This document shows, piece after piece, positions 22,171 to 35,164 of a stretch of DNA of 64,000 nt. The DNA is taken from contig OX352774.1 in assembly GCA_947095535.1 (NCBI GenBank), positions 117,369,996 through 117,433,995 of the forward strand. The letters run 5' to 3'. This DNA comes from Poecilobothrus nobilitatus (Eukaryota; Arthropoda; Insecta; Diptera; Dolichopodidae). Both the position numbers and the translations under genes were made by a program. The notes below the pieces were generated by a model. The model made no database searches, was not told the origin of the DNA, and was given only the letters and a program-made list of their open reading frames with translations. The first letter of the stretch is position 1, and each line of letters opens with the position of its first letter.

Positions 22171-23593
22171 TATGAGTAATAAATGACTTTGTGAACTCCC
22201 TACGTTCTTTATAAGAGTGGAAAAACAAGAAGAAAAAGAAAATTAGCTTTACAATGAATTGTGAGGCTTTTTTCAATTAAAATTGTTAAAATTCCATGAT
22301 CTTGGGAAGGCTTAAAAGGTGACTAAACAATTAAAAATTTAGAAAATAACAAAATAGAGTAAATTTTATGTCGATTGGCCACTGTTTTGTAAAACAAATC
22401 AATTCGAATCTTAAAAAATTTCTGATTTTGGGTACATCAACTTATATAAAAATGAATATCTGAGGTTTACCTACAGTAATTTTGCACTTGTCTTAATTGG
22501 AATCTTATATTATAATGGGCTCTTCAAAAATTATGTTCTTATGTTATGACAATTTTTAATTTGTTTAGTTTTCAAAAGAAATTTATATTTATTAAATATG
22601 ATCAGTTAAATAACTGTCAGTACACCAAAAATTAAATATTATTTTTAATCTTTAAATAATGACTGAATGTTTTTATTTTAATTAACTTTGTTTTCCTTTA
22701 AGTTATATTTTATATCCTTTTAATTCAATTTGATTTATAATTAATTATTTATAAAGATAACAAAAACCAACAGAATTCTCATTAGATGGGTCAGGCTAGT
22801 TTATTTAATCTATGGTTCGAACATATATACACCCCAAGTAACCACAAAAAATTTAACCACAAATTGTTTTAAAAAAAAAATTTAATCATAAGACAAAAGT
22901 TTTTATTATTTTAAGCACTTTTTTTTTAAGTACAAATAAAAAGAGAGAAAACATAAATTGTTTTTGTTCTTTTCTTTTCTTTTCTTTCTGATATAACCCT
23001 TTTTTCTTAACCCGATTTCTTACATTTTTATGGATTATTTCTTTAAAAAAAAATCAGCTGTCTCCATCACAGGACCGACCGCCACTACACAAAAAGTACA
23101 ATGCCAAAATTTATAGATTTTTTACATAATAATTTATATCAAAGCAAAGTAACTTCTAATAATTTAATAACATTTTGTTTTATTCAATAAAAATAATTAT
23201 ATGCAATGAAATCGTAAAAATATATGTACGTTCATTCATACATCCATTTATTATTATTATTATTGTAAAATGTAGATACATGATTTTTTTTTCATTCAAA
23301 AAATAATATTAAAAGTAAAAAATAATAAAAACTGTAAACAAATACAAAACAAACATAAGATTAATATTAAATCTGCTAACAAAAATTTTACCGTTTTAAT
23401 TTTATGTCATCAACAAATAAATAATATGCATTAGCATAGATATAAGTACATATATATGTATATATAAAAATTTTTAGAGATATAAGAAAAAAACAAAAAA
23501 AAATTGTTCATATAAATTCATATCGAGTGTTACGTATGAAATTTGGACTTAGAAAAAAAATTAAATAAAAGTTAAAGTTAGTCGGATCAAAAA
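22171..23593. other. AT-rich stretch, no gene seen
   Basis: Contains homopolymer runs and a (TTA)n tract near 23250-23266. No recognisable gene or element. Confidence 0.45.
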
Positions 23594-23969
23594 ATGTTCT
23601 ATGGCAAAGTTGTTCCTCTTTACTTGTGTAACAACTTTTTTTTAATAATTTTTCTCACAAAATTTTTCTGTTACGAAATATTCGTAAAAAACTTAAAAAG
23701 TACACTAGTAAACTACCACTTGCAAAAGCTTATTAATCCGAGATATTTACGTCAAAACCTTAAATATGAAATTTCAAAAAATTTCGCTCAGTCGTTTAAG
23801 CTGTACACGTGCCCACTGACATACCCACAAACACACAGACGGACATCATGCTGAAAATTTTTTTACAGCCTTCTCCACACCGGAGTAGTGCATTTTTGCG
23901 AAAATCTCGGCTACAAATTTTTAGTATGAAAACAATACCTAACTTATACATTAATGTATGCGGTCGGTA
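23594..23969 (-). mobile_element. DINE-like element, family E copy 2
   Basis: On the minus strand it starts at 23969 with TACCGACCGCATACATTAAT followed by GTATAAGTTAGGTATTG, a palindromic start like that of the other families. A short GATGTCCGTCTGTG motif follows (complement near 23840-23853). The copy at 55078-55345 shares this end plus AATATTTCGTAACAnAA. The open frame 23594-23854 lies wholly inside the repeat and is not taken as a gene. Confidence 0.55.
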
Positions 23970-24354
23970 AAAAAAACAAATAAATAAATAAAAATTGTTT
24001 TCTGTTATTTAAATATTTAAAAAAAAAAAATAGAAAAGAAAAGAAAAGTAATGCAATCAAAATTCCATCGTAAATTCCAAAGATGATGAGATGCCTACAT
24101 TACTTGATTCTTGAACCCATATATACAGTATTGCACAAAATCAAAAAGAAACATACAAAACTGTATAAAAAGTCACATGAAACATAGCTGTTGCACTATT
24201 TTATGAAAAGTTTTCTATACAAAAAGAAATATGTATTCTGCGAAAAGCAGGTGTATTTATACACTTCTCGAATATGTTCTAACACTTTTGATTGAATCAC
24301 AGCCAGAAACACAAAACCAAACCAACCTGAACCAAATGATGGCATAGATACTTA
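23970..24354. other. AT-rich spacer
   Basis: No recognisable feature. Confidence 0.4.
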
Positions 24355-24535
24355 GGAGCTATCATGCAAGAACGTGTTACCTGGTCGTTGTAATCCATTG
24401 ATGGCCCTGGCTCTGTAGTAAATGATAAAGATATTAATAATTAACAACAATACCAATAATAATAGTTGCTACAGTGGCAGTAAGATTGACTTCAATTAGT
24501 ACCTCATGCAGGAAGGTGTTATATATATATATATT
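24355..24535 (+). repeat. Body fragment of the SINE-like repeat
   Basis: CGTTGTAATCCATTGATG, GGCTCTGTAGTAAA and TTGCTACAGTGGC match the body of the repeats at 21717-22170 and 60545-61050, here in the plus orientation. It ends in a short (TA)n run next to the LINE relic tail. Confidence 0.6.
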
Positions 24536-24539
24536 TGTT

Positions 24540-26640
24540 TTTTTGCGAGGGTAGCTGGCAATCATCGAAAGACACTATAAAGGAGTGAAAACGAGCACGA
24601 GTTCTCTATAAGTGTGTGAGACTTTAACCCACTAAACACCACCTCCCTTTTTTGACTAAACAATCGGCTATACGACCTTTAGTACTAATGTAGGAAGTTC
24701 GGTTAGGGAAAGAAAATAGATTTCAAATTGGCACGCATATTGTGAACAAAGTTGTTAATATTCACCTTGAATCTTTGCACGTTGTAAATCATCACCAATT
24801 CTGGGGAACAGATGAGGTGGAAGATGATTCCACATTTGCGATGTTCGTTTGTAGTAGAATTTCCATAAGCCAAATTATGCAATATGGGAATTTGAATTAC
24901 ATAGGTGTTGGCAGTAGAAGCTCTCCTTGTTTCTCTTTGGAATGCTCTGAGAGGAGGTATCAAACTTTTAATCTCTTTAGTAAAGAACACAACCCTATGA
25001 GGTATCTATAAAACAGGATGTGTTTCTGTTAGACAAAGGAGAGAACATAGAGGTGACATGGGGATCGTTTATTTAACGAAAGCTCTATTTTGTACTTTAT
25101 CGAGAAATCCCATTGCCGTTTTGGAGGCACCCGCCTAAAATGTGTGCATTGTACTCCATCTTTGGTCTTATATATGTTTTCTAGATATTAAGGAGATCAG
25201 AAGATGAAAAGAAGGCTTTACAACGATACAAGAACCCATACACCTAGCTGCATCTTTAGCTATACCAACAATATGATTGGACCAACTTAATTTTTGATTT
25301 AGGTCCATGCCCAAAATGTTGAGTTCACCCGCATGTTGTTCACATGAGTTCACCCCCTTGAAAAGTTAAAGTTGGGATCGAAGTGTTTCTTTTCCGAGAG
25401 ACTAAACCGTACTGAGTTTTCTTAGAGTTAAAATCGACTCTGTTGATTTTGCTCCAGTTGAGATCTTGTCCAAATCGAGATTTAGTTTAAGCCAAGCAGA
25501 ATATTTTCTGGCGTTGTCTTCATAAAAGGCAACGAGCGTGACGTCGTCTGCAAAACTATGGATTGGATTGGAGGTTATAATTAAAATATCGTTTATAAAT
25601 ATTAGGAAAAGTATCTGGGAGAGAACAAATCCTTGCGTGACGCCAGCATTAATTTTTAATTATTCTGAACAGTAACCATTGACCAGGACACGAATCAAAC
25701 GATTCGAAAGAAACTATCCAATCCATTTTTCAAATCCACTACTTTGCATTTAGCAATTAACGCATCACGCCCGACTCGGGCAAGAGCTTTAGAAATATCC
25801 AGAGCGATAACATTAGCTGATGTTGAGCGTTTCACAGAGGCATGTCATGAGATCACCTGTTGACCGATGGGTTCGGAACCCATATTGACGATCATTAATT
25901 AATCCTTTGCTATGTAGATATTTCAGAAGTTTTCTATTTATTAAATTTTCCATTATTTTGGGAAGTGAGTGAAGCAATAGGGCGGTAGTTCGTCTGATCG
26001 CTTTTTCCCTCGTTTTTAGGGATGGGATGTATGCGCGGTGTCGACCATTGGGTAGGATATCTACCGAAGAGAGGGATAAATGGAAGATATTACGCAATGG
26101 TACAAATGGTTTCGTAATAGTAGAAAAAGTGTTTTTTAGAACTGTGGCAGTAATGCCATCTGAACCAGCTGCCGTTTTGTATCCAAATTCTTAAGAGCTT
26201 TGAAACTGCCCGAGTTCTGAAGGGAATTCTATTTAAGGAGCAGTTAACCTCGGGAAGAATGCATGGTCCTTGTGCTAACTGGGACAACAATGAGTTGGAG
26301 GAGGAATTTTTGGCAAATAAATCTGATTTTTCTTTGGGATCGGATACAATTTCGTCATTGTTATCAACCAAAGGCGGGAATGAGGAACCGCCACTTTTAC
26401 AGTTAAGGCTCTTAGCAAAGGTCCAAAAGGATTTGCTATTATTGGGAAGATGCAAAATTTGCCTTCCCAACCGTCTGCTGTGCAAGAACTTTTACTTGTT
26501 GATAACTCTCCTACACCAGTTTCTGATCTCGATATAGCTCGCCCTATTAGTTTCATGTAGGGGTTTCATACCATTATATTAGCTAAAGGGGGAGGTGGGT
26601 TTAGTCAAAAAGAATTTGTCACTACCAAGCCGGAATTCTT
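24540..26640 (-). pseudogene. Jockey-type LINE ORF2 relic (RT domain), 5'-truncated
   Basis: Decayed reverse transcriptase of a Jockey-clade non-LTR element. From 26485 downward the minus strand encodes a pre-RT linker (SFPPLVDNNDEIVSDPKEKSD), then RFRTRAV. Fingers/palm pieces follow around 26000 (LINRKLLKYLHSKGL, QYGFRTHRSTGDLM). RT motif A reads VIALDISKA near 25800, and motif C reads HSFADDVTL with FADD at 25543-25554. The thumb (LNILGMDLNQKLSWSNHI) is at about 25260-25330. The C-terminal end is at 24703-24990 (ETRRASTANTYVIQIP, LICSPELVMIYNVQRFK). Stops and frameshifts break it repeatedly and the endonuclease is missing. A 3' UTR-like tail runs to about 24540. Confidence 0.8.
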
Positions 26641-26690
26641 GGTGACTTGGGAAGGTTCTCACCTACCTTAGGAAACAAAAGGTAAGATTC
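26575..26690 (+). repeat. SINE/LINE-tail repeat fragment
   Basis: GGGGGAGGTGGGTTTAGTCA, TTTGTCACTACCAAG and the GGTTCTCACCTACCTTAGGAA end match the last third of the SINE-like repeat, here in the plus orientation next to the LINE relic. Confidence 0.55.
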
Positions 26691-27631
26691 GGGGTGGTAA
26701 AAATATTTGAACCGCAGTGGAAGGTTCGAGTTCGGATATGGTTTGCCGCCTTATTAACATATTTAACGGACAAACATCATATTTCTAAAGATCTAAATAT
26801 TTGTTAAGCACCATATCCGCAGCCAGTAGACATTTGGCTCACATATAGTGGTGTGAGCGGATAATGTTCGGTAAGTTTTTTTGGTCTGCTGCGGTGACGT
26901 ATAGCTTTAGATCAACTATTCAAAATAATTCTTTGATCCATGTTTTTGAATAATTGCAGGTTCGGTGCGAGTAATAATTCATTGAATAATTCAACGCAGT
27001 TGTACAAAACATCATTATTGGTTAGATGCAGCTGCACGAGACTCCGATTTTCCTAGTTCAGAAAGTGTTGTAGTCAAATAGTCATATTAATAATAGCATA
27101 TCGGAGCTCGGCTTTATGATTTAGATTAAAATGGAGTTAATCAAATCTTATAGTTTTAGTCGCCAAGAAATATGTTTGAATCGTTTGGTTTTGTTATAAG
27201 AATTCTCTTTGTCCGATTTATTGTAATATGTTTTTTCATTGTAACAAACATTTTCTTATGATCTTTCTTTTAAAATATTAAATGCATAAAATCTACATTT
27301 AAATAAATAAAATTCAACATATTTAATATTTTTATCCAACACTGTTTATTTAAACGTTTGTAAATAGAAGTTTATTAAAAAAATATATATTTTCAAGTGT
27401 TTTCCTTGTAGGATGATTAGAGACAGTCTAGACAAGACAAAATTTTAAAGTTTTACAAAAAATAAAAAAAAATTTTTCTTGTATTTTTTTTATTATTTTA
27501 AAAAATTAAAACAAAAAAAAAAATTATTTTAGACTTAGTAGGACATTAAATTGAATTAGATTGGATTATTGGATAAGTTAGGATTCGTTTTTTAAAGAAA
27601 ACTTTTATGATCTTTTTTTTCTTAATTTTTT
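26691..27631. other. Mixed spacer, no gene seen
   Basis: The first part (to about 27140) is less AT-rich than average but shows no recognisable domain. The rest is AT-rich. Confidence 0.4.
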
Positions 27632-27701
27632 GAATATTCACTTGTTAAATAGCGGCCATTATTTGCAACAATAATGGCTGCCATTTAACAAGTGAATATT
27701 C
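27632..27701. ncRNA. 32-bp stem hairpin with 6-base loop
   Basis: The arm at 27632-27663 pairs with 27670-27701 at 30 of 32 positions; one of the two exceptions is a G-T wobble. The loop is TGCAAC. The arm starts GAATATTCACTTGTTAAAT and contains GGCCATTATT. Stem length and loop size suit a small-RNA precursor, but the near-perfect pairing and flanking T and A runs also suit a very small palindromic MITE. No transcript evidence is available. Confidence 0.5.
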
Positions 27702-30700
27702 CAAGAACCTAAAAAAAAAAACTCAATAAAATTTGATAAAATTGATAGGAGAGAAAATGATAGAAAAACTTTAAATGAACTTTTTGATCAAAGGAACTGA
27801 AATGTCCAAAGGATATGTTTAATATAAAAATGTTAAGATTTTTACAGAATTTTAAACTTTTAATTCAAAAATTAAAATTTTTGTTTTTATTGTATTTAAA
27901 AGTATGAAAACAAAAAATCTACCGTCAAACGGCATAAAGTACATAGGATTATTTTTTAAATTGAATTAATTTACAAGGGACTCTATTTATTTACAGAGTT
28001 TTAAGGTTCTAACAATATTTTAATTTGTACGTTTTATAATGTTTTGATTATGTTTTGATAATTAAAAAAACAAAAAAAAAAAGAAATTTTTAATTAATTA
28101 AAATCTCTAAAATTGATAAAGTATAAAAATTAAATAAAAGTTAATTAATTTTAGGCGTGGAAAGTTTTTATTTAAGTGAATATTTCGCCTAAAGATTTAT
28201 TTTACGTTAATTCTTTAATTTGAAAGGAAAAATATAATCCTTTAAGGAATAAATTTACGGATTTTTATAAATTTTTATCTTGCACTCTACAACTTTTCCT
28301 CTTTTCCTCTTTTTCAAAAAATGTTTTTTACCAGTTCATTGTCACTATAAAAGATACTGTAATTTTTTTTTTTTTATATATAAGTCCCATGTGTAAGTTC
28401 TAACACATTAATGTAATCATTCTTGGTAATTTTGTAAAATATAAGTTCCATAATATTTTGGCTCAAATATTATTAAGAAAAATTATTAAGTAATGTATGT
28501 TTAAATCCCAAAAAACCAGAAGGGTTCAATAAAGTTTTGTGGATATTTTAAAAACTTTTTTTTTTATATACTCGTAGCTACATAAATAAAAGTTTGGTTT
28601 TAGATTGAATTTAGAAAAACATTGCAGTCCTATTCTGAAATACCAAAAAAAAAAGGCATTGTCACTAATGAAATATTTAAGATTTTAATTTACTGAAATA
28701 ATTCATTCGCATTAAGGTTTTTAGAAATTTAATTCAGTTTAGTTTTGAAAACGTATCATTGCTAATTAACAGCGAATTGACAACAACTTACGGCTTATTT
28801 AATTGGATGGTTTATGGCTAATGATGAGTTGAGTCCAATGTTGAGTTGAGTGCATTTTATTATTCGATTTAAATTTTTTTCATTTCTTGGATCGAATGCA
28901 TAAAACTGAGCTTAGGATCAAATCTTACTCTTCCAAACAAAATTACGTTTGAATTCATAGTTTTCGTATGAAAAAATGAGATTTGAGTTTAAGCTTATAT
29001 TTATCCATTGAACGCAAAGTTTAGCTCGTTTGTTTTATTTCATTCTCTTGAATGTGTTCAAATGAAGTAATTTAAAAGACCGAAGCTCATTTTTAAACTA
29101 AACGTTTAAGAAGGTAAACTTGAAATTATTTTATTTTAATTAACTCCGAAACCTCCATTTTTAGTTTTTTAACTTCACCCATCATTTTATCAAAATGCTA
29201 CAACTTTCTCTAGTTTGGTATAAAATATTCAATTTCAATTGACCATAAAACGTAGAATAAGATGTTTCATAGAGGGTAGCACTACCATAAAGCGTAATCA
29301 AAGTGCAGTTTAGCTGTTTCGTAAAAAACTAGCAAATTTTATAACTGATAAAATCATTCTAAATAAATTGTAAGACATCGAAAATTTGAATTTTAATTAA
29401 ACAGAAAATTAATATCAAAAGAAAAATACACGAAAGATAGATTGAAAATGTACAAAAAAAAGAGCTAAAAGAAAAATCATTCAAAAAATTAATTTTAAGT
29501 AAGTTGGAAAGTGATATAAAATATAGAACTGTTTATGAGATTCCTTTTAGATTTAAAATTGATTTAAAGGGTTTTGGATATAAATATAGATTTGGGTTTT
29601 ATTGATAAGGGTTATTTTTTTCCTTGAAATTATTTGAATTCTTTTGATATTAATCAAAACGCAAATAGAAAAAAAGTAAAAAAGAAATAAGGGATAAATC
29701 CTTTGAGAAATCCGAATTTGAATTTCTTCGTGTATATATTGTCACTTCAATTGAATTTTGGAATTTTGTAAGATGAAATATTAAAAGATCGATTCATAAT
29801 TATTATTTTGATATCTAATTTCTAAATATATCATAACATCTTCAAACTCTAAAATCTGAATAAATTTTTTTCACTATACGAGTATATTTTGTATATCTGA
29901 AAATCACTGACTATTTATTAAAAAGAAAAGAAAAAACTGAATCATAAATTTAAATTTTTTGTCTTAAAAAACGATAGTAAGGATAATGTAAAATAAGAAT
30001 TATAAATTTTGAAAATTTCTGTATGGATCAATGAATATGTATTTTTTGAATTTGCATAAAAATAAAAAAGGAAAACAAAATGATACTTGTATTTGTCAAG
30101 TCAGAAATTATGTTAATTTGTTTAAATATGTGTATACTGGGCTCTAAGAAAAGAAAAAAAAATTGTCATTGAAAGTTTTTTGATCGATTGTCTATTATGT
30201 ATTTTGTTCATTATTTTTGTTTTAAAACTGTATTAAATGTTAAATTTTTAGACTGAATAGAGTAATGAAAATAAACAATCTAAATACAGAACTTAACCGT
30301 TTTGTTACGAAGAGTTCTTTTTTAATAGTTTTTCTTTCAATTGAAATTGCTTACAACTTGTGAACCAGTACACCCTCAGTTAATATGTAATTAATCCCTC
30401 AAATAATGAGGCCATTAACAGTTTTATATTTTACAAACAAATGAATCAAACTTTGTTTATAAAAACCATTGCATACTAATAGGCGAAATATTTAAATATT
30501 AAATTAAAAAGAAAAGTTTATGATATTCTATTCATGGAACTTCAGTACTACTGTAACGACAACAAAAAAAAACTATTACCCAAATTTGTTACACTGCACT
30601 AAAAAATGAATAATTTTTTCTATCCTTCTGAGAAAGAACAGCAATATTTTAACTAAGGGTAGATATATGTTAAATATATGCAGAGGACATTTTAGTTTGT

Positions 30701-30897
30701 ATCAAAAAAATTTGTTGACCAAAAAAGAAATATGCTGATCTTTTATTCAATTTTTCATTATATTTTTTCTTTTTTTTTGAATAAATTTACACATCACAAT
30801 TTTTATTCAAGAAAATTTTATAGAATTTTTGATGTCAAGTAATTTGGGTTTTTTTTTTTTTTTAATTGAAACCGAAAGAAACAAGTCCGAAGATAAA
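27702..30897. other. Long AT-rich stretch, no gene seen
   Basis: About 3.2 kb with homopolymer runs and no long open frame, inverted repeat or domain that could be supported. Confidence 0.45.
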
Positions 30898-31372
30898 ATA
30901 ACGGTTTTTAAAAGCCCACATTTCCAAAAGGCAATACAAACTGTTTAGAATTGTGACTTGCACTAAAATTTGAAAATTTCATGAAAGAAAAAATGTGAAA
31001 ATAGGATTTTTTTGTAATTTTGAGTGGCTGAAAGTACGGAACCCTATATAACTAAGAAAAACCTAAGCGTGGCGGAGTTATGAAGGTAGAAAAATCATGT
31101 AAAATTTGCTTTTTACTTAAATTTTCTAAAATACTAAAATACTAAATTTAAAAAAATTTTGATATTTATTTACAAAGATAAAAGAAATTCCAGTGGGATG
31201 CCGTTTTCAGATTAAAAAAATGTTAAATAGAATATGAGATGTATACATTTAAAAATAGGGCTTTTTAAAAGTTTGAGGGGCTGCAGCTCCGTATCGGATG
31301 AAGTTTTGTAAGCAGACGGACAGAATAAAAGTAATATGCATATTTTTTGAAATGTGTTCATGGAATTGTGCT
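30898..31372 (-). mobile_element. DINE-like element, family C copy 3 (shortened)
   Basis: CCACATTTCC near 30916-30925 and the diverged GGAATTGTGC end near 31363-31372 mark the two ends. GACGGACAG (31315-31323) is a shrunken GTCC array. The interior is much shorter than in the copy at 11676-12988, so a large internal deletion is likely. Confidence 0.6.
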
Positions 31373-32729
31373 AAAAAAAACTTTAAGTTGACATTTGAAC
31401 TATTATTTTTTTAGATGAAATTCGGAATTTTGTTTAAATTTATGTTGATGTCCATCAAATGATAAAAGACTGGAATAAAATTCAATTATTCAAATATATT
31501 ACGTATCTAGATTAGAATCTCTTCTTATATGATTTTTGAACATAATTTTTCACATGTCACCTGGACATTTGTAGAACAAAATTCTGACACCAATATGAGA
31601 AAAGTGTGATAATATTAACATAATTTTGGCATAAGAAAATTTTTATTAAAAATAAAGTCCATCTTATAAATGATTTTTTTGCGAAGTAATTTTTAAGTCT
31701 AAATTTGAATATGTAAATATACAACTTTTAGTTTTATAATTAAAACCAAAAAATTATTTAATTAGATAAAATCAAAGAGATTTTGTAGATTACGGGAAGT
31801 GAGACATTTTGGACACGTACTTCTAGTACTTCTTATTAATTACTTAGCGTTTTGCTAAAGAATACATTTTATTCTGGGATTATTCTTTGATTAAGAATTT
31901 CATTTTCTAAAAATTCTAACCGTTATGAAGCTTTAAGGGTATCATGGATTCCTGCTTTCGATTTTCGACTCTTTTAATTTAGATATTATACATATGCAAA
32001 GTAAATTTCCAAATAAATGATTAGCGGACAAACAAAATAATACAAATTGTTGTAATATATAACAAAATTTTTTAAAATGATCGAAATAGCCGTACTTATT
32101 ACCACTTATACTTAATCTTCATAATTTTCACTTATAATCATTTCGTAAAAAAATAACCTTATTTCTTCTTTGTATGTTATTGTTTTAAATAATTGTAGTC
32201 AAATATTTTTCATCGTGAAAAACCTTTCCTTGCAGTTTGTGAATTTTATATTGAAAAATTCAAACTTATCTCTGCGGATTACTTAAAAGATAACACTGGT
32301 CCGAAACACTAGTTGAGATAAACACTAGTCCGAAATGGATTAACTAACAAATTGGATAAAATTATCCAAATATCTGCTTTTATTTTTATTATTTACATCC
32401 TTTAAGAGAATTAATTACAAGTATACGGTTATTGAAACGGATGTTGAATCGATTAACGTAAACGTTATAATAGTTGATGTTAAAATTTTACTGTTCTTAT
32501 TTTTAATCTTTTAATAGTAAAATAAATTAGAAAAAGGAATTAGTTTTAATATAATTTATATTATTTAAAATAAAATAACGCGATAAATATAGGTATAAAT
32601 AAATAGATAAATAGTATTGTCAAGTTCAGGTTTTAGATGTTTTATAAATCGTACATAAATAATTGTTTACTTTTCTTTAGTTGTATTTTGCTTATAATTC
32701 TTAATTATTATATTTCAGTTTTATATAGG
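31373..32729. other. AT-rich stretch without recognised features
   Basis: No gene or element recognised. A short duplicated phrase (AACACTGGTCCGAAA and AACACTAGTCCGAAA) lies near 32292-32331. Confidence 0.45.
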
Positions 32730-32821
32730 ATATTTTTAGAGGCGGGTAATTTTAAATTGGCAACACTATTTTTCTGTGATTTTACATTTTTGTTTAGGTT
32801 AGTTTGGTATGGCAATTCATT

Positions 32822-33400
32822 ATGAATAGACTCACGCCGGAGCCACGTTTCCAAATTGTTCAAATTTATTTTCAAAAACATGGTTCTATTCGAGAAACTC
32901 ATTTGAAAATTTTGTTCAGTGATGAAGCACAGTTTTGGTTAATTGGTGAACGATTATTCATAAGGCAAGTAACGAACTGCCATTACATCCAGAAAAAGGC
33001 ACCGCTTGGTCTGCTCTATGAACCGGTGGAAACATTTGCTCCATATGTTTTCAAAAATGATGATAGTCAGAACGTAACAGTCAACGGTGAATGGTACAGA
33101 GACATGATTACTAACTTTTTTGTGCCTCAATTGGAACGTATTAAATTTACAGACATGGGGTTTCAGCAGGAAAGAGGAACCACATGCCACACAGTGCGCA
33201 ACATAATTAATTTACTGAAAGAAACATTTGACAAACGATTAATTTCTCAAAATGGATCTGTTAACTGACCACCTCGTGTCTACGCCGATAAACCAGAAAC
33301 AATTGAGCACTTGGAAGCCAACATTCGAAACATTATTGCCGAAATACAGCCTGCTTTATTACGAATCAGATTTCTTCGATCAGATTCAGCGAAATTTTGA
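32822..33400 (+). pseudogene. Mariner-type (DDE) transposase relic with two internal deletions
   Basis: From ATG 32822 the frame reads NRLTPEPRFQIVQIYFQKHG, the N-terminal helix-turn-helix start of a mariner-like transposase. It then jumps at once to ILFSDEAQFWL, the first catalytic Asp motif. Later pieces NVTVNGEWYRDMITNFFVPQLE, FQQERGTTCHTVRNIINLL and RLISQNGSVN are typical family sequence. Between the N-terminus and the first Asp most of the DNA-binding domain is gone. The second Asp motif reads QQERG, so the Asp is lost. A TGA at 33266-33268 ends the frame. After it PPR joins directly to VYADKPETIEHLEANIRN, skipping the segment that normally holds the third catalytic residue. The copy cannot be active. 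Confidence 0.75.
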
Positions 33401-33450
33401 ATTCACCTCCGAAAAAATAAATTGTTCTGACGGGTGGTTTCAACATTCAT

Positions 33451-33719
33451 AACAGTGACTGATTACACTATTCCGGCAACATCTTTTTGAGTCTAAACTC
33501 AATTGGAAAGCAACTTGAACAATTTTCCTCAATGTTCCATCTTTCTGAACTTGTCAAAAATAGGATCAAAAAAGCTCCCAAGCTTTAAAAATTAGCTGAT
33601 AGTATAACTACCATGATGCTTAGAAAATCTACCCTAATATTTTAAAAAGTGTACTCTTTAATATTTTAAAATCCCTACGCAATCCTTTCTACCTCTACTT
33701 TACTTCGAGTGTACATCTT
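33451..33719. other. Spacer between two element relics
   Basis: No recognisable feature. The 5' edge of the LINE relic may extend into it. Confidence 0.35.
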
Positions 33720-34400
33720 ACCCAATGCGCAGGTCTGCAGGTCTTCCTAATTCCTTATTAAAAAAAGTAATAAAAGTGACCCCAGTAACTACCATTGCCA
33801 TAACTTCAGTTCTTTCCAAAGTAATGGAAAAAATTGTCAACCAAAAGTTTTTGAAATACCTGGAGCGTATTCATCACAGAAAATACGGGTTCATAGCTCA
33901 TCATTTAACCGGTGATCTCACGACTTAGCTTGAGAGAAGTTAAACATTAGTTTTTACTATTCTAATCAATATATTGATCTGGCTCTGGGTATTTCTAAAG
34001 CTTTCAACTGAGTATGGCTCGATACTCTATTAGCAAAGTGCAATATATATTTATATTAGATCTTCTCAATATCTATAAAACGCAAATCAGGCTAAAAATA
34101 GGATAAATATCTTCAACTAGCGCTGGATTATATCGATAATATGCATAAGAAAGCTATTCGTCTTATTAAGGATTCCAATGTTATTTAAAAGCTTACTCCA
34201 CTCAGTTATATAGCCTCACAATAGGATCACCTTGTTTTATAGATATTCTGTGCGAATAAACACCTGTTTAATTCTTTATGTTTTAAAGAAATAAAACAGT
34301 TAATGGCTCCACTCAAAGTTTTCTTACGAGAGCAAGGAATGCAGCACCTCCTCATATCTCTATACTGTAGAACTTCTAAATTAGCGTAACACATCTATTT
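33720..34400 (+). pseudogene. Jockey-type LINE ORF2 relic (RT fragment)
   Basis: The frame at 33725-33928 gives TIAITSVLSKVMEKIVNQKF, then KYGF and LTGDLTT, the conserved fingers/palm start of a Jockey-type RT. Downstream, DLALGISKAFN near 33980-34010 corresponds to motif A with the catalytic Asp changed to Gly (ALGIS for ALDIS). KKAIRLIKDSN near 34150-34180 corresponds to the post-RT region. Motifs B and C are not visible, so the middle is deleted. Stops are frequent. It resembles the relic at 24540-26640 but in opposite orientation. Confidence 0.65.
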
Positions 34401-34430
34401 TCAACCTCGCTATTTTCAAATCTTGAGTTT

Positions 34431-35164
34431 AACATTCTTGTTCTTAAAATTTTGTGTTTTAAGATAATAAAGTGAAGAATTATTATTATTATAACTATTT
34501 TAGTTAATAAAAAACTCAACCATTATGCTTATTATAAATTGGAGTTTTAATATTTCAAATGTTATAAATCTTATAAACTTAAACTTTATATCCGTAAACT
34601 GGTAGATAATTTTTTTTGCTTTTTTCCTTTACACTCCTATAAGGGATATAGAGAATAATACTAAGTCATTTATTCTTCTTATTTGATTTAGCTTCAGTTT
34701 CTTGAATTTGTAGTTTCACTGAGCCGTTGTTTTCTTGGCTGTATAGCTATTGTATATATGACTATGAAACACAAATATTTTTTATTTGTGCTCCATCTAT
34801 TATCTTATACAAGAATTATTTTATTTTTATTTCTCGTTATGATATTAATTATTTATATTTTAAAGAAAGAAGAAAAGAAAATGGAAATTTAGATTTTAAA
34901 AAAGAGACGGGCTGATTAATCAAAAAAATAAAAATAAACATAACTTCTAAAAATAAAAACAAAAGTTCCTCTAAAAAAATAGGATTTACAGAAAAAATTC
35001 CGTACTGCACAAAAAGTGAACCCATGTGTTATAGAATTACAGTTTCATTTGTTTTCAAAAAAAATCTGCTAATATAAAACAAAAGCTAGAGGTATCGCTT
35101 GATAACTAAAAAATAATTAATCTACAGTTTTAAAAGTTTTATACTTTCACCTTTGTAAAATTGT
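34431..35164. other. AT-rich stretch without recognised features
   Basis: Only short low-complexity frames such as 34727-34915. Confidence 0.4.

Noticed and set aside
23594..23854. 86-aa frame as a small gene
   Set aside because: Lies entirely inside a family E repeat and has no recognisable domain.
24742..25011. Plus-strand 89-aa frame and the plus-strand frame at 26259-26537
   Set aside because: They lie opposite the LINE RT relic on the minus strand and are its shadows.
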